Positions 6,873 through 14,736 of a stretch of 24,238 bases of DNA are shown in pieces. The first letter of the stretch is position 1; every line of letters starts with the position of its first letter. Origin of the DNA: Deltaproteobacteria bacterium (GTDB lineage: Bacteria; Desulfobacterota; Desulfobacteria; Desulfobacterales; JAFDDL01); assembly GCA_019310865.1 (NCBI GenBank), contig JAFDDL010000021.1, forward strand, positions 1 to 24,238. Direction: 5' to 3'. Below the pieces are notes generated by a model that ran no database searches, was not told the DNA's origin, and worked only from the letters and a program-made list of their open reading frames with translations. The translations under genes were made by a program, and so were the position numbers.

Positions 6873-9416
6873 TCATGCCTGATTTAATTTCGCTTCAATT
6901 TCGATGCTCCGCAACCGATTCTGAGCCATATGAACCCAGAATGAATCGCCTGTGGTAACAATCTCAGTGAATATGTCTTTTGCCTTGGCCGACGCATTGC
7001 CTTTCATATAGGCATCTCCCAGAAAAAACAGCAGATCGGGTGGCCGACCGGTTTCGGAAAATTTAAGCGCCATGGTAAAAGCATCGGCAGCGGATTCAAA
7101 TTGGGACATCTTAAGATAAGACTCTCCCAGCAGCTGATATGCATCCAGCAGTGCTTCAATGTGCTGATGCGCATCAGCGGCCAGTAAATTAATGGTCTTG
7201 ATCATAAGCGGTGGAATATGTTCCGGTTTACCCCAGGCCTGAAGGGCTTCGGATTGAACCATCAATACCTTGGCACGTTCACCGTCCGTGAGGCTCTGGT
7301 CGTAAGCGGTTTTTATGAACCGAACGGCTGGGGCATACTCCTTCCGGGCCATGTGCATTCGCGCCATGCGCAAATATGCCTCGGCATGCTTTCGGGTTTT
7401 GGGAATCTTCTGCAGATAGGCAAACATCATCTCTTTTGCCTGGGCTGCTTTACCGATCTCCTGATAGGCAACGGCCAATTGATAGTAGATGGAAGCCGGC
7501 CGCTTATTAAACGGGATCAGCTTGTACGATTTATCAAACAAACCGGCTGCCTTGTGGTACAAATGCCCTTGGAGAAAAGCGTTTCCGATCAGAGCGAAGA
7601 GTTCCGGATTTCTCAATCGATGGACAATCTCTTTGTCACGTTCGTAAATTGCTATGATTTGTGTGAAGGTCCCTGCCTCGGTCAGCTGTTTGAAAAGACC
7701 ATCGTAAGCCAATGCAATGACATATGACGCTTCTTTTCTTAAATCCCGCAGGTTCGCCGACATGTTTTCCCGAAGCGTATCGATACTTTCCTGGTACTGT
7801 CCGTCTTGATACCGCAGATTCGCCAATTTGACCACGGCCAGCTTTGCCATGGGGTGACTGGCATAATCTTTGATTATCGTTAGATAAATGCTCTCTTTTT
7901 GGAATGTATCGGAAACAAAATCGGCATGACGCATGGCGCTTAAAACATAACCGTCCGTTCCGGGATGGGTATTCATGACCAGTTGATAGAGCTTGTCCGC
8001 ACGCTTTGCCTGATGGGTTTCTTTAAAGGTATCGGCTATGCGGGTCAGCAAAACCGGCACCCCCTCCTGTTCCGGGTAATAGTTCACCGCCCTGATCATT
8101 GCGTCGCGCGCATTCTCATAATCGCCGAGCTGATAATAAAGCTCACCCAGCAACACCAGTAGCTCATCATCCTCGTAAGTCTTCTCAGGATTGTTTTTCT
8201 CAACTGTTTTCAAAACCGCAAGAGCCTTGTCGTATTCATTGGATTCGCAAAGGGCCTTTCCAAGCCCGAGTTGCGCATCAATGGTAAACGCACCGTTGGG
8301 ATATTCCGCCAGTAGTTGATTAAATGTCTCAATCGCCTGTGTTAACCGGTGTTGCCGATTATATATGCAGCCCAGTTCATAGAGAGCCATTGGCCTGCCC
8401 GGATGATTAACATGGTGCTTCAGAACCAGCTCGAAAAATCCCTGTGCTTCGGCAAAGTTTTTCAGGGCCACATATATTTTTCCCAGGGTCAACATGGCGT
8501 AAGGGACATATCGCGAATCCGGAAAATAACTGATGGCATCCTGAAAATAATTCACCGCCTCAAGATAAATCTTCTCCCGGCCGTCGTCGTTTAGCTTGTA
8601 AAGCAGATAGGCCTGCAGGAAATAAAAACTTTCCTGACAATCTTGCATGCCCTTGGGATCAAAATGCCGGCCGAGCAGCGCGTAGGATTCCCGCCATTTT
8701 TTTTCCCGGCACAGGGAGAGGGTTTGTGACAAAACCTTCGATTGTCCGCAACGGTCCGACTGCATCTCAGATAACAGATTGTCGAGACCATCCGCATTTT
8801 CGCTTCGGCCGTTCTTTTTTGGCTCTATTGCAGCGGGCTTGATATCAACTGCTTGCGCCGTCTGCGTTTCAACCGGATCCATCGCTGTTTTTTCGGGTGA
8901 TTTTAGCGGCTTCGGGCCAGGCTTGGCCGTTGCTTGGGACGTAACTACATTTGCAGCGGCTTTCTTTTGATATTTGGCGTGCTTTATGGGGTCCGGACCG
9001 GAAAGCATTTGTTTTACCGGCACCAGCCGCACAAACAATTTGGGGGAGTTGCCAACCCATTTTGCCTGAATATTCGCAATATCATTTCGGGTTTGAAACA
9101 GCAGGGCAACGACATTATTCGGCCGCCGGTCAATCTGCATCTGTTTAACCATATGCGACCCTTTGCCGGATTTGCGAACCTTTTCCGGTAATGTCGTTTT
9201 TTGAAAGGCAATGAGCACTTCCCGGGCGTCCATTTGAACTGTCTTAAAGGCGGTTTTGCCATTGAGATGTATCTCAATGACATTCGGTGAATCACCCAGG
9301 TGAACCTGCGTCACGGTCGTTACAGCTATCACCGGGGATGGCATCAGCAAAAGCGCAAAGAGAAACCATCCCAACTTTAATTTTTGATGATGAAAAATCG
9401 TTGCCGAAAAGCGCAT
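6873..9416 (-). CDS. Large exported protein with AMIN-like N-domain and many TPR repeats
   Basis: The protein is about 847 residues. It begins with a signal peptide (basic start, hydrophobic WFLFALLLMPSPVIA) and so acts in or beyond the periplasm. Residues of about 35-135 resemble an AMIN-type beta domain (VIEIHLNGKTAFKTVQMDAREVLIAF, in part), which in other proteins targets the cell envelope or peptidoglycan. A Pro/Lys-rich linker follows, and the remaining ~600 residues are tandem tetratricopeptide repeats (for example ALYELGCIYNRQHRLTQAIE, ELYYQLGDYENARDAMIRA). The start may be TTG at 9422 or ATG at 9416; GGGAG lies upstream of both. It is the first gene of the operon, 17 nt before the FlrC-type regulator, and has a near-perfect sigma54 promoter. 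The domain call is from pattern, not a search. The function is probably a scaffold for flagellar assembly or placement. Confidence 0.8.
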   Translation of the reverse strand: MRFSATIFHHQKLKLGWFLFALLLMPSPVIAVTTVTQVHLGDSPNVIEIHLNGKTAFKTVQMDAREVLIAFQKTTLPEKVRKSGKGSHMVKQMQIDRRPNNVVALLFQTRNDIANIQAKWVGNSPKLFVRLVPVKQMLSGPDPIKHAKYQKKAAANVVTSQATAKPGPKPLKSPEKTAMDPVETQTAQAVDIKPAAIEPKKNGRSENADGLDNLLSEMQSDRCGQSKVLSQTLSLCREKKWRESYALLGRHFDPKGMQDCQESFYFLQAYLLYKLNDDGREKIYLEAVNYFQDAISYFPDSRYVPYAMLTLGKIYVALKNFAEAQGFFELVLKHHVNHPGRPMALYELGCIYNRQHRLTQAIETFNQLLAEYPNGAFTIDAQLGLGKALCESNEYDKALAVLKTVEKNNPEKTYEDDELLVLLGELYYQLGDYENARDAMIRAVNYYPEQEGVPVLLTRIADTFKETHQAKRADKLYQLVMNTHPGTDGYVLSAMRHADFVSDTFQKESIYLTIIKDYASHPMAKLAVVKLANLRYQDGQYQESIDTLRENMSANLRDLRKEASYVIALAYDGLFKQLTEAGTFTQIIAIYERDKEIVHRLRNPELFALIGNAFLQGHLYHKAAGLFDKSYKLIPFNKRPASIYYQLAVAYQEIGKAAQAKEMMFAYLQKIPKTRKHAEAYLRMARMHMARKEYAPAVRFIKTAYDQSLTDGERAKVLMVQSEALQAWGKPEHIPPLMIKTINLLAADAHQHIEALLDAYQLLGESYLKMSQFESAADAFTMALKFSETGRPPDLLFFLGDAYMKGNASAKAKDIFTEIVTTGDSFWVHMAQNRLRSIEIEAKLNQA

Positions 9417-9509
9417 GGACAAAGGTCTCCCTATCGGTTCATCTCATATGCGATTGCCACCTTTTTATAGGCAAGTCGCAAATATCCACTATTGATCATT
9501 GCATTGGAC

Positions 9510-9526
9510 AGCAAACAATGTGCCAA
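9510..9526 (-). promoter_or_regulatory. Sigma54 (-24/-12) promoter for the TPR-flrC operon
   Basis: The minus strand reads TTGGCAC, 5 nt, TTGCT, a full match to the core sigma54 consensus TGGCAC-N5-TTGC. The predicted start is near 9500, leaving a leader of about 80 nt before the TPR gene. An enhancer-binding site for the FleQ/FlrA-type activator encoded just upstream would be expected further upstream but cannot be recognised by eye. Confidence 0.85.
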
Positions 9527-9844
9527 AACCCAATCTTGAAAAAAAAATTAGGCCCAATCGTTCAGAGGGATCCTTCGAAAGAATCGGCAAGACGCTATAA
9601 ACAAACGGTTATCAAGCTTTTATGGAAAATGAGCGAAAACCGGCTCCCCGGCGGAAAAATTCTGGTGGGTCCGCATAAGTGGTTCCCCGCCGGCGCTTTG
9701 AAAATGTAAAATCACCGATACCCAACGTTATTCGTCAATAATTTGACAATGGGCAATTAAAAAATGCATCCGAATGTTTGTGGCGGATTTTATACAATGG
9801 ATTTTTTTGGGATTCGATTTTCGAAATTGTCGGAGGGAAGGGGG
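9527..9844. other. Intergenic stretch between the FleQ-type gene and the sigma54 promoter
   Basis: No convincing gene is seen. The stretch is the downstream region of the FleQ-type gene and the upstream (enhancer) region of the TPR operon promoter. Two weak features are visible. A short stem ATCCG/CGGAT followed by a T-run on the minus strand lies around 9764-9800 and could be a terminator. CCGGCGG near 9646 and CCGCCGG near 9690 are inverted copies that could pair. An open frame on the plus strand here has no family features. Confidence 0.4.
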
Positions 9845-11224
9845 TTAACCGTCCAGTTGAAGCCGTTTGATTTTTTCCACCAGGGTGGTGCGATTCATCC
9901 GAAGCCGCTCGGCGGCTTTGGCCTTGTTGCCATTGGTTTCCTTCAAGGCACTCACGATGAGCGATTTCTGAAATTGTTCCACCGCATCGCTAAAACCAAG
10001 CCCTGTCTCAAACACCAGGTCCGCCGGGGCCATCCGGGCCCCGTTATCCCCCCTGATCTGTTTCGGCAGGTCCGCCACTTCAATCACCTCCCCCTCGACC
10101 AACACAGCCAGCCGCTCCATCATATTCTCCAACTCCCGGACATTTCCCGGCCAATCATAGGCGACCAAGGCTTCCATGGTCTCATCGGAGAAAGTTTTCA
10201 TGCGCCGAAGATCACCCCGGCGGCGGCCACCCATTCGTTTGAGGAAAAAAGTGATCAACAGCGGAATGTCTGTTTTTCTGTTTCGAAGGGGGGGCACCCG
10301 AATGGGTATGACATTCAACCGGTAATAGAGGTCTTCGCGAAACTGCCCGTCCTCTATGGCCGCCTTCAGGTCCTTATTGGTTGCGGCAAGCACTCGGATA
10401 TCCACCTGAATCGAACGGGTGCTGCCCACCCGTTCAAAATTCTGCTCCTGGAGCACCCGCAAGAGTTTCACCTGAAGATCCGGGCTCATGTCACCGATTT
10501 CATCGAGAAAGATGGTGCCACCATTGGCCATTTCAAATCGGCCAAGACGGGTGCGGTGTGCACCGGTAAACGCGCCCTTTTCATGGCCGAACAATTCACT
10601 TTCCAATAGCTCCCGGGGAATTGCCCCACAGTTGATCGTCACCATGGGCAGATCACATCTGTCGCTGTTTAGTTGAATGGCCCGGGCAATGAGCTCCTTT
10701 CCGGTCCCACTTTCTCCGGTAATCAACACGGTGCTATCGACCATAGAGACTTTTTCAATGGTTCGAAAGACCTTTTTCATTTCTGCACTTTCACCCACCA
10801 GATCACCGAATTTGTAACCGGGAGCGCGGTCTTCCTTACGGCGCCTGGGCAAAGGAAGGCGTTTTGTTTCGAAGGCTTTTTCAATGGCGGTTTTTATGTC
10901 ATCCGGATCATCGACCGTTGTCAGATAGTCAAATGCACCCTGCCGAATGGCTTTCACGGACGCACGATATGACGCTTCCTTTGCGTATATGAGGCACGGC
11001 ATTGACGGGCAGCGGGTCTTGACGTGCTCGAGAATGGATACGGGCATCGCCTCACCGGCGGCATAATCGGTGATGATCATATCCACTGCATTGCTATTTA
11101 TCAGTTCCAAGGCCAGTTCGCGGTCTCGGACCCATTCAACGTAATAGTCTTTTTCATCTTCTAAAAGCTCGGTCAGAAAGTTGACCACTTCCGGTTCATG
11201 ATCAACAACGAGTATCTTCGGCAT
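9845..11224 (-). CDS. FleQ/FlrA-type sigma54-dependent flagellar master regulator
   Basis: A 459-residue enhancer-binding protein. I chose the ATG at 11224 (MPKILVVD) because GAGGG lies 5 nt upstream; the longer frame adds 15 unsupported residues. The receiver keeps D53 but has H9 for one acidic-pocket Asp, Y80 for the Thr/Ser and T103 for the invariant Lys. It is therefore degenerate, as is known for FleQ and FlrA. The AAA+ core shows GESGTGKE, the GAFTGA loop and [12 protein letters not shown]. The C-terminal HTH ends [15 protein letters not shown], a pattern typical of FleQ/FlrA. It precedes the sigma54-driven TPR-flagellar operon and follows a PilZ gene. FleQ proteins bind c-di-GMP at the AAA+ domain; whether this one does is inference. 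Confidence 0.85.
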   Translation of the reverse strand: MPKILVVDHEPEVVNFLTELLEDEKDYYVEWVRDRELALELINSNAVDMIITDYAAGEAMPVSILEHVKTRCPSMPCLIYAKEASYRASVKAIRQGAFDYLTTVDDPDDIKTAIEKAFETKRLPLPRRRKEDRAPGYKFGDLVGESAEMKKVFRTIEKVSMVDSTVLITGESGTGKELIARAIQLNSDRCDLPMVTINCGAIPRELLESELFGHEKGAFTGAHRTRLGRFEMANGGTIFLDEIGDMSPDLQVKLLRVLQEQNFERVGSTRSIQVDIRVLAATNKDLKAAIEDGQFREDLYYRLNVIPIRVPPLRNRKTDIPLLITFFLKRMGGRRRGDLRRMKTFSDETMEALVAYDWPGNVRELENMMERLAVLVEGEVIEVADLPKQIRGDNGARMAPADLVFETGLGFSDAVEQFQKSLIVSALKETNGNKAKAAERLRMNRTTLVEKIKRLQLDG

Positions 11225-11294
11225 ATGGCCCTCTATGGTGTGTGTGCTTTTAACCGGCGGCTGATGCAATCTGGAAATATCGTGTTAGGGAAGC

Positions 11295-11323
11295 AATATA
11301 CCCGGGGTGACATTTGGAGTCAA
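11295..11323 (-). promoter_or_regulatory. Sigma70-type promoter for the FleQ-type regulator
   Basis: On the minus strand the sequence has TTGACT (11318-11323), a 17-nt spacer and TATATT (11295-11300), a strong housekeeping promoter. It lies between the PilZ stop and the FleQ-type start, with a leader of about 65 nt. This fits a master regulator at the top of the flagellar cascade, with sigma54 promoters below it. Confidence 0.75.
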
Positions 11324-11333
11324 TCAATGTTTT

Positions 11334-11927
11334 TTATTCAACGGTAGGGTTATCATCATTGTCCAAGGCTTCCCGAATCGCCTTTCGTTGCTGATAGAAT
11401 GAATAGGCAATCAGTTTTTCGCGTTCAGACTCGCTGATGAACTTAAAATCGACGGCGATTTCATACACCGTTTCATCATCTTTCATGGTTGGCGTCACAC
11501 GGGAGATTTCCCCATATGCCTTAAGAGGACCCATGCTGTATCCAGGCATGTTGAGTGTCACCTGAACCAGCTGCCCCACCTCCCAGGGTTCGCTGATCAG
11601 CAGGCTGACCCCCGCACCACTGACGTCTTTCGTCTCGCCCACCACAGCGACATCGGACTCTTGTTGTTCACCATCCAATTTCTGGAGGATACGGTTGAGC
11701 TTGTCATCGATTTTAATCAACCATTCGGTTAAGTAGATCAGGTTACGATCCGTCGTCGAATCTGCTGATTCGCTTCTGACCAGGGCAACCGGATCCGTCC
11801 GATCCGCAGCCGTTTGAATAGCTGTTATTTGATCAAACTCTTCTCGGGTGATGGGTTTGACTCTGACCGAGGTCGACAGTACGGCACGCACATATTCCCG
11901 TCTTTCATCGCTATCCTTTTGAGTCAT
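11334..11927 (-). CDS. PilZ-domain c-di-GMP receptor with helical insertion
   Basis: A 197-residue soluble protein. The ATG at 11927 (MTQKDSDERREYVRA) is chosen because AGGGGG lies upstream; the longer frame runs through a tandem repeat. It has the PilZ c-di-GMP motifs RxxxR (R10-R14) and DxSxxG (D101-G106, DVSGAG), followed by beta strands to about residue 185. The gap between the two motifs is about 87 residues, far longer than in a simple PilZ domain. It holds helices with heptad-like hydrophobics (LIYLTEWLIKIDDKLNRIL). Insertions of this type are known in tetrameric PilZ proteins such as XC6012 of Xanthomonas. It lies between the HD-GYP and FleQ-type genes, which supports a c-di-GMP motility role. 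Confidence 0.85.
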   Translation of the reverse strand: MTQKDSDERREYVRAVLSTSVRVKPITREEFDQITAIQTAADRTDPVALVRSESADSTTDRNLIYLTEWLIKIDDKLNRILQKLDGEQQESDVAVVGETKDVSGAGVSLLISEPWEVGQLVQVTLNMPGYSMGPLKAYGEISRVTPTMKDDETVYEIAVDFKFISESEREKLIAYSFYQQRKAIREALDNDDNPTVE

Positions 11928-11953
11928 CTCACACGCCCCCTTTCGCAACTTGT

Positions 11954-11996
11954 CGGTCGGAAAACCGTCACCGGTCGGAAGACCGTCATCGGTCGG
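11954..11996. repeat. Tandem 18-bp repeats with hairpin potential upstream of the PilZ gene
   Basis: CGGTCGG recurs with an 18-bp period at 11954, 11972 and 11990. The first two full units match at 16 of 18 positions and the third is partial. Each unit is itself an inverted repeat (CGGTC, 4 nt, GACCG in the second). The block lies between the HD-GYP stop and the PilZ ribosome site, so in the mRNA it could form small hairpins, or in DNA serve as protein-binding sites. Confidence 0.7.
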
Positions 11997-12059
11997 TGTT
12001 CTCATTCACCTGCCAGGCGTTATATCACTTGGGCGCGCGGCTGTAAACCGGGAAAAAAA

Positions 12060-13619
12060 TTAAGCCTCCGGCCTTATCTCACCGTCTCGAACCAGTTTGA
12101 AAAACGCCTCGCTGACTTTCGGGTCGAACTGGGTACCGGTTGCGTCCCTTATGATATCGATAATCTTGCTCATGTCCATTCGGTTCCGATAAGCCCGGTC
12201 CGAGGCCATGGCATCAAAGGCATCGGCAACAGAAAGGATGCGAGCCAGCATCGGGATTGCGTCTTGTTTCAACCCGTTCGGATATCCCGAACCGTCAAAC
12301 CACTCATGGTGACATCGAATAATCTCCTGCTCTTGCCCCCACATTCCCAATCGCCCGATGATGTCCGCGCCCAGGTTCGGATGTTCCTTAATTTTTTCAT
12401 ATTCACTTGACGTCAATTTTCCAGGCTTCAACAATATTTTATCCGGAATACCGATCTTGCCGATATCGTGCAATGGACCGGCAAATTTGAGCGTATCAAG
12501 CTCTTCGGAGCTGCAGTTGAGTTCTCTGCCGAGGAGAAGCGACACATCGGTCACCCGGCTTGAATGCTGCTGTGTGTACGGGTCCCGTAATTCGATGGCC
12601 CTGACAAAGGCGTAGAGCGTCGAAAACAGGTTCTCGTATATATTTTCATACAGAGCCATATTTTCAATGGAGTGGGAGGCATTTCTGGTTAAAAAGGATA
12701 GATAATACAGGTCCTTTTTTGAAAACTGTTTCCGATCGGTTGTGATGGCCGTCGTAAGCACGCCGAAGGTCTTTTCACGAATTTTAATGGGAACGATCAA
12801 GCTGGAATGGATGTTTTCCGGCAGCTGCTTGCCATTGTTTTGCGAAATCAAGAGTGGAATTTGATCGGTGGCGATTTCCAACACAAGCCGCTCCATGTCT
12901 GAATCAAGCTCGTCGCCGACCGCTGCGCCTGAAGCGGCCTCCGTTTCGGAGGCCCCACCGCCGTTTCCGGCCCGGGCTGTCGCAGCATGTGCCACAATGA
13001 TTGGTTTTTGGTCCGCATCATTGATAATGGAAAACTGCGATTCATCCGCACCGCAAATATCGTTGGCCATATCCACGAGCTTTCGAAAAACGTCCTCGTT
13101 GCTATTGACGGTGCTCAGATCGCTCAAAATCTTTTCCAGGATCCTGAGTCCCTCAACCTTGTACTGCAATTCCTGGTTCAGCTCTTCAAGCCGTGCCTTG
13201 CTTTCCAATTCTTTTTTCAGAAGGACATTTTCCACAAACAGCTCTCGTTCTCTGAACACACGCTGGAGGCACAGCTCCATCTGGTTCAGACTCACCGGCT
13301 TGATGAGGAAATCAACCACCCCGTTTCGGATGGTTTTGATGGTTGAATCAAGGGACGGGTAACCGGTCATGACGATTACTGGAATGGTGCTGTCGCTGAG
13401 CCGAATCTGCTCAGCGAGCTCAATACCATCCATCTCCGGCATGTTGATGTCCGTGAAACAGCAATCGATTTTTTCCTGTCCCAGGATCCGCATTGCCTCG
13501 ATACCATTCTGAGCGGTTAAGACCGGATACCCTTTTTGCTCGAAATATTCTTTTGCGATATCCAGTATGTTTTCTTCATCATCCACAAACAAGATTTTAG
13601 GGGGTTCTGAATCTGCCAT
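12060..13619 (-). CDS. Response regulator with GAF and HD-GYP c-di-GMP phosphodiesterase domains
   Basis: A 519-residue protein started at 13619 (MADSEPPKILFVDDEE). Domains in order are: receiver (about 8-125; acidic pocket intact, phosphoacceptor D57 in FTDINMPEMDG, conserved Lys in IKPVS), a coiled coil (about 130-175), a GAF-like domain (about 180-330) with a Gly/Ala-rich loop, and HD-GYP (about 340-510). The HD-GYP part has HDIGKIGIPD, HHEWFDGSGYPNGL and ADAFDAMASDRAYR, the residues needed for metal binding and c-di-GMP hydrolysis. The protein likely lowers c-di-GMP in response to a phosphorelay. It is upstream of the PilZ and FleQ-type genes on the same strand, so it may control the signal those proteins read. 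Confidence 0.93.
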   Translation of the reverse strand: MADSEPPKILFVDDEENILDIAKEYFEQKGYPVLTAQNGIEAMRILGQEKIDCCFTDINMPEMDGIELAEQIRLSDSTIPVIVMTGYPSLDSTIKTIRNGVVDFLIKPVSLNQMELCLQRVFRERELFVENVLLKKELESKARLEELNQELQYKVEGLRILEKILSDLSTVNSNEDVFRKLVDMANDICGADESQFSIINDADQKPIIVAHAATARAGNGGGASETEAASGAAVGDELDSDMERLVLEIATDQIPLLISQNNGKQLPENIHSSLIVPIKIREKTFGVLTTAITTDRKQFSKKDLYYLSFLTRNASHSIENMALYENIYENLFSTLYAFVRAIELRDPYTQQHSSRVTDVSLLLGRELNCSSEELDTLKFAGPLHDIGKIGIPDKILLKPGKLTSSEYEKIKEHPNLGADIIGRLGMWGQEQEIIRCHHEWFDGSGYPNGLKQDAIPMLARILSVADAFDAMASDRAYRNRMDMSKIIDIIRDATGTQFDPKVSEAFFKLVRDGEIRPEA

Positions 13620-13650
13620 TTGAATGCTTTTCCGAAAAGGTTCAGGTTTC

Positions 13651-13701
13651 ACGGTCTACAGACCGTTTTAATCCGATGAATCACAAGTTCTATATCGGAT
13701 T
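13651..13701. promoter_or_regulatory. Two palindromes upstream of the HD-GYP gene
   Basis: Positions 13651-13666 read ACGGTCT, AC, AGACCGT, a perfect inverted repeat. Positions 13670-13677 and 13694-13701 (AATCCGAT/ATCGGATT) form a second, 8-bp inverted repeat with a 16-nt loop. They lie between the ubiG stop and the HD-GYP start. Neither is followed by a T-run on the minus strand, so they resemble operators or mRNA structures more than terminators. The first shares CGGTC/GACCG with the tandem repeats near 11960. Confidence 0.45.
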
Positions 13702-13729
13702 TTCCCCAGCATACTTTAACCGAGAGCCC

Positions 13730-14464
13730 TCAGTATCGATTATCGTTTTCGGAAATGCACCGGAAATGCATTAGATAATTGACATCCACATTGCCGCCAA
13801 GACGGTATTTTCGGGCAAAGGGATTGTATTGCATTCCGGTGAGATGTGCAGGTACCAAACCAACTGTCCGCCCCCATTGGTCAAGTTCAGCTGGTTTGAT
13901 GAATTTTCGGTACGTGTGGGTTCCCCGTGGTAGGAGTCTAAGCAGGTATTCGGCACCGATAATGGCAAAAAGCAGGGATTTTGGATTTCGATTGAGTGTC
14001 GCAAATATCACATCTCCACCCGGTCGAACGAGTTTCCGGCAAGCATTGACGACGCTGGCCGGATTGGGTACATGCTCCAGCAATTCCAGGCAAACCACCA
14101 CGTCATATGCACGCGGATGCTTTTGTGAAAAGGCTTCGGCCGTACCTTGATAATAGTCAACGTGCAAACCCGAACCCTTTAAATGGGCTCTGGCAACGGC
14201 GAGCGCTTCGAGCCCCATGTCGATTCCGGTTACGCGAGCGCCCTCGGCTGCCATGGCTTCAGATAATATTCCGCCACCGCATCCCACGTCGACGACTCGC
14301 TTGGCTTTTAATCCTGCGTGCCGGTTAATATAGTCAAGCCGCAGCGGATTAATATCATGCAGGGACTTGAGTACGCCGGATCGATCCCACCAATGGCGGG
14401 CCATCTCATTAAATTTCAACAGCTCCGATGGGTCGGTATTTTCGGTTGGTTCCATGTGGGACAA
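13730..14464 (-). CDS. ubiG: UbiG-type quinone O-methyltransferase
   Basis: UbiG is an S-adenosylmethionine-dependent O-methyltransferase that acts twice in ubiquinone synthesis. The 244-residue protein begins with the family-typical FNEMARHWWDRSGVLKSLHDINPLRLDYI (in part) and has SAM motif I VVDVGCGGGILSE (about 57-69). VVCLELLEHVPNP and the C-terminal ARKYRLGGNVDVNYLMHF follow the UbiG pattern closely. The start may be 14464 or the inner ATG at 14455. It is divergent from the ilv leader. No other ubiquinone gene is nearby, so its quinone substrate in this organism is uncertain. Confidence 0.88.
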   Translation of the reverse strand: MSHMEPTENTDPSELLKFNEMARHWWDRSGVLKSLHDINPLRLDYINRHAGLKAKRVVDVGCGGGILSEAMAAEGARVTGIDMGLEALAVARAHLKGSGLHVDYYQGTAEAFSQKHPRAYDVVVCLELLEHVPNPASVVNACRKLVRPGGDVIFATLNRNPKSLLFAIIGAEYLLRLLPRGTHTYRKFIKPAELDQWGRTVGLVPAHLTGMQYNPFARKYRLGGNVDVNYLMHFRCISENDNRY

Positions 14465-14491
14465 ATCCCATTGGTTAATCGGAGAAAACGC

Positions 14492-14519
14492 TTGACTATT
14501 ACCGGCAGCATGGTATTGG
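14492..14519 (+). promoter_or_regulatory. Candidate promoter of the ilv leader
   Basis: TTGACT (14492-14497), a 16-nt spacer and TATTGG (14514-14519) form a plausible sigma70 promoter. The -35 box is good and the -10 box weak. It sits 37 nt before the leader-peptide start, as expected for an attenuated operon. Confidence 0.5.
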
Positions 14520-14555
14520 TTTGGGAAACAAACCAGATTTCAGGTAATTATAACA

Positions 14556-14639
14556 ATGAAACCATCTGCTGTCATTAACAACCTCCTTGGCCTTCTACTT
14601 GTCCTTGTCGTCGTCGACGGCAACCGGTTGGATGGTTGA
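14556..14639 (+). CDS. ilv leader peptide (Leu/Val-rich attenuation peptide)
   Basis: A 27-residue ORF, MKPSAVINNLLGLLLVLVV..., in which residues 10-20 contain six Leu and four Val among eleven. It ends at TGA 14637-14639, just before a rho-independent terminator and the ilvB gene. This is the layout of branched-chain amino acid attenuation leaders such as ivbL. Its translation is expected to sense charged Leu- and Val-tRNA: stalling in the control codons (about 14583-14615) would leave 14629-14640 free to form the antiterminator. The peptide itself likely has no other role. The ribosome site is weak. Confidence 0.9.
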   Translation: MKPSAVINNLLGLLLVLVVVDGNRLDG

Positions 14640-14668
14640 TAATGGCATAACCTGATCAAGAAAAAAAC

Positions 14669-14710
14669 AAAAACCGCCATCAACCATCCAGGTTGATGGC
14701 GGTTTTTTTA
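14669..14710 (+). terminator. Attenuator terminator of the ilvBN operon with antiterminator partner
   Basis: Arms 14669-14685 and 14691-14707 form a 17-bp perfect stem (core ACCGCCATCAACC/GGTTGATGGCGGT) with a 5-nt loop, and the 3' arm runs into a T7 tract. The alternative partner is 14629-14640 (TGGATGGTTGAT), which is fully complementary to 14679-14690. That would break the terminator's 5' arm. The upstream segment overlaps the last codons of the leader peptide, so a ribosome reaching the stop codon would block the antiterminator. Confidence 0.93.
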
Positions 14711-14736
14711 TTTTAATCCCAATGGAGGACTCAACC

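Noticed and set aside
9287..9709. 140-codon plus-strand frame reaching into the 9.5 kb intergenic region
   Set aside because: It starts inside the TPR gene on the other strand and runs over the sigma54 promoter; no ribosome site or motif.
9764..10609. 281-codon open frame on the plus strand
   Set aside because: Mostly antisense to the FleQ-type gene, with composition typical of a shadow frame.
13670..13701. Inverted repeat as a ubiG terminator
   Set aside because: The stem is 8 bp with a 16-nt loop and no T-run follows on the ubiG strand; kept only as a possible regulatory palindrome.
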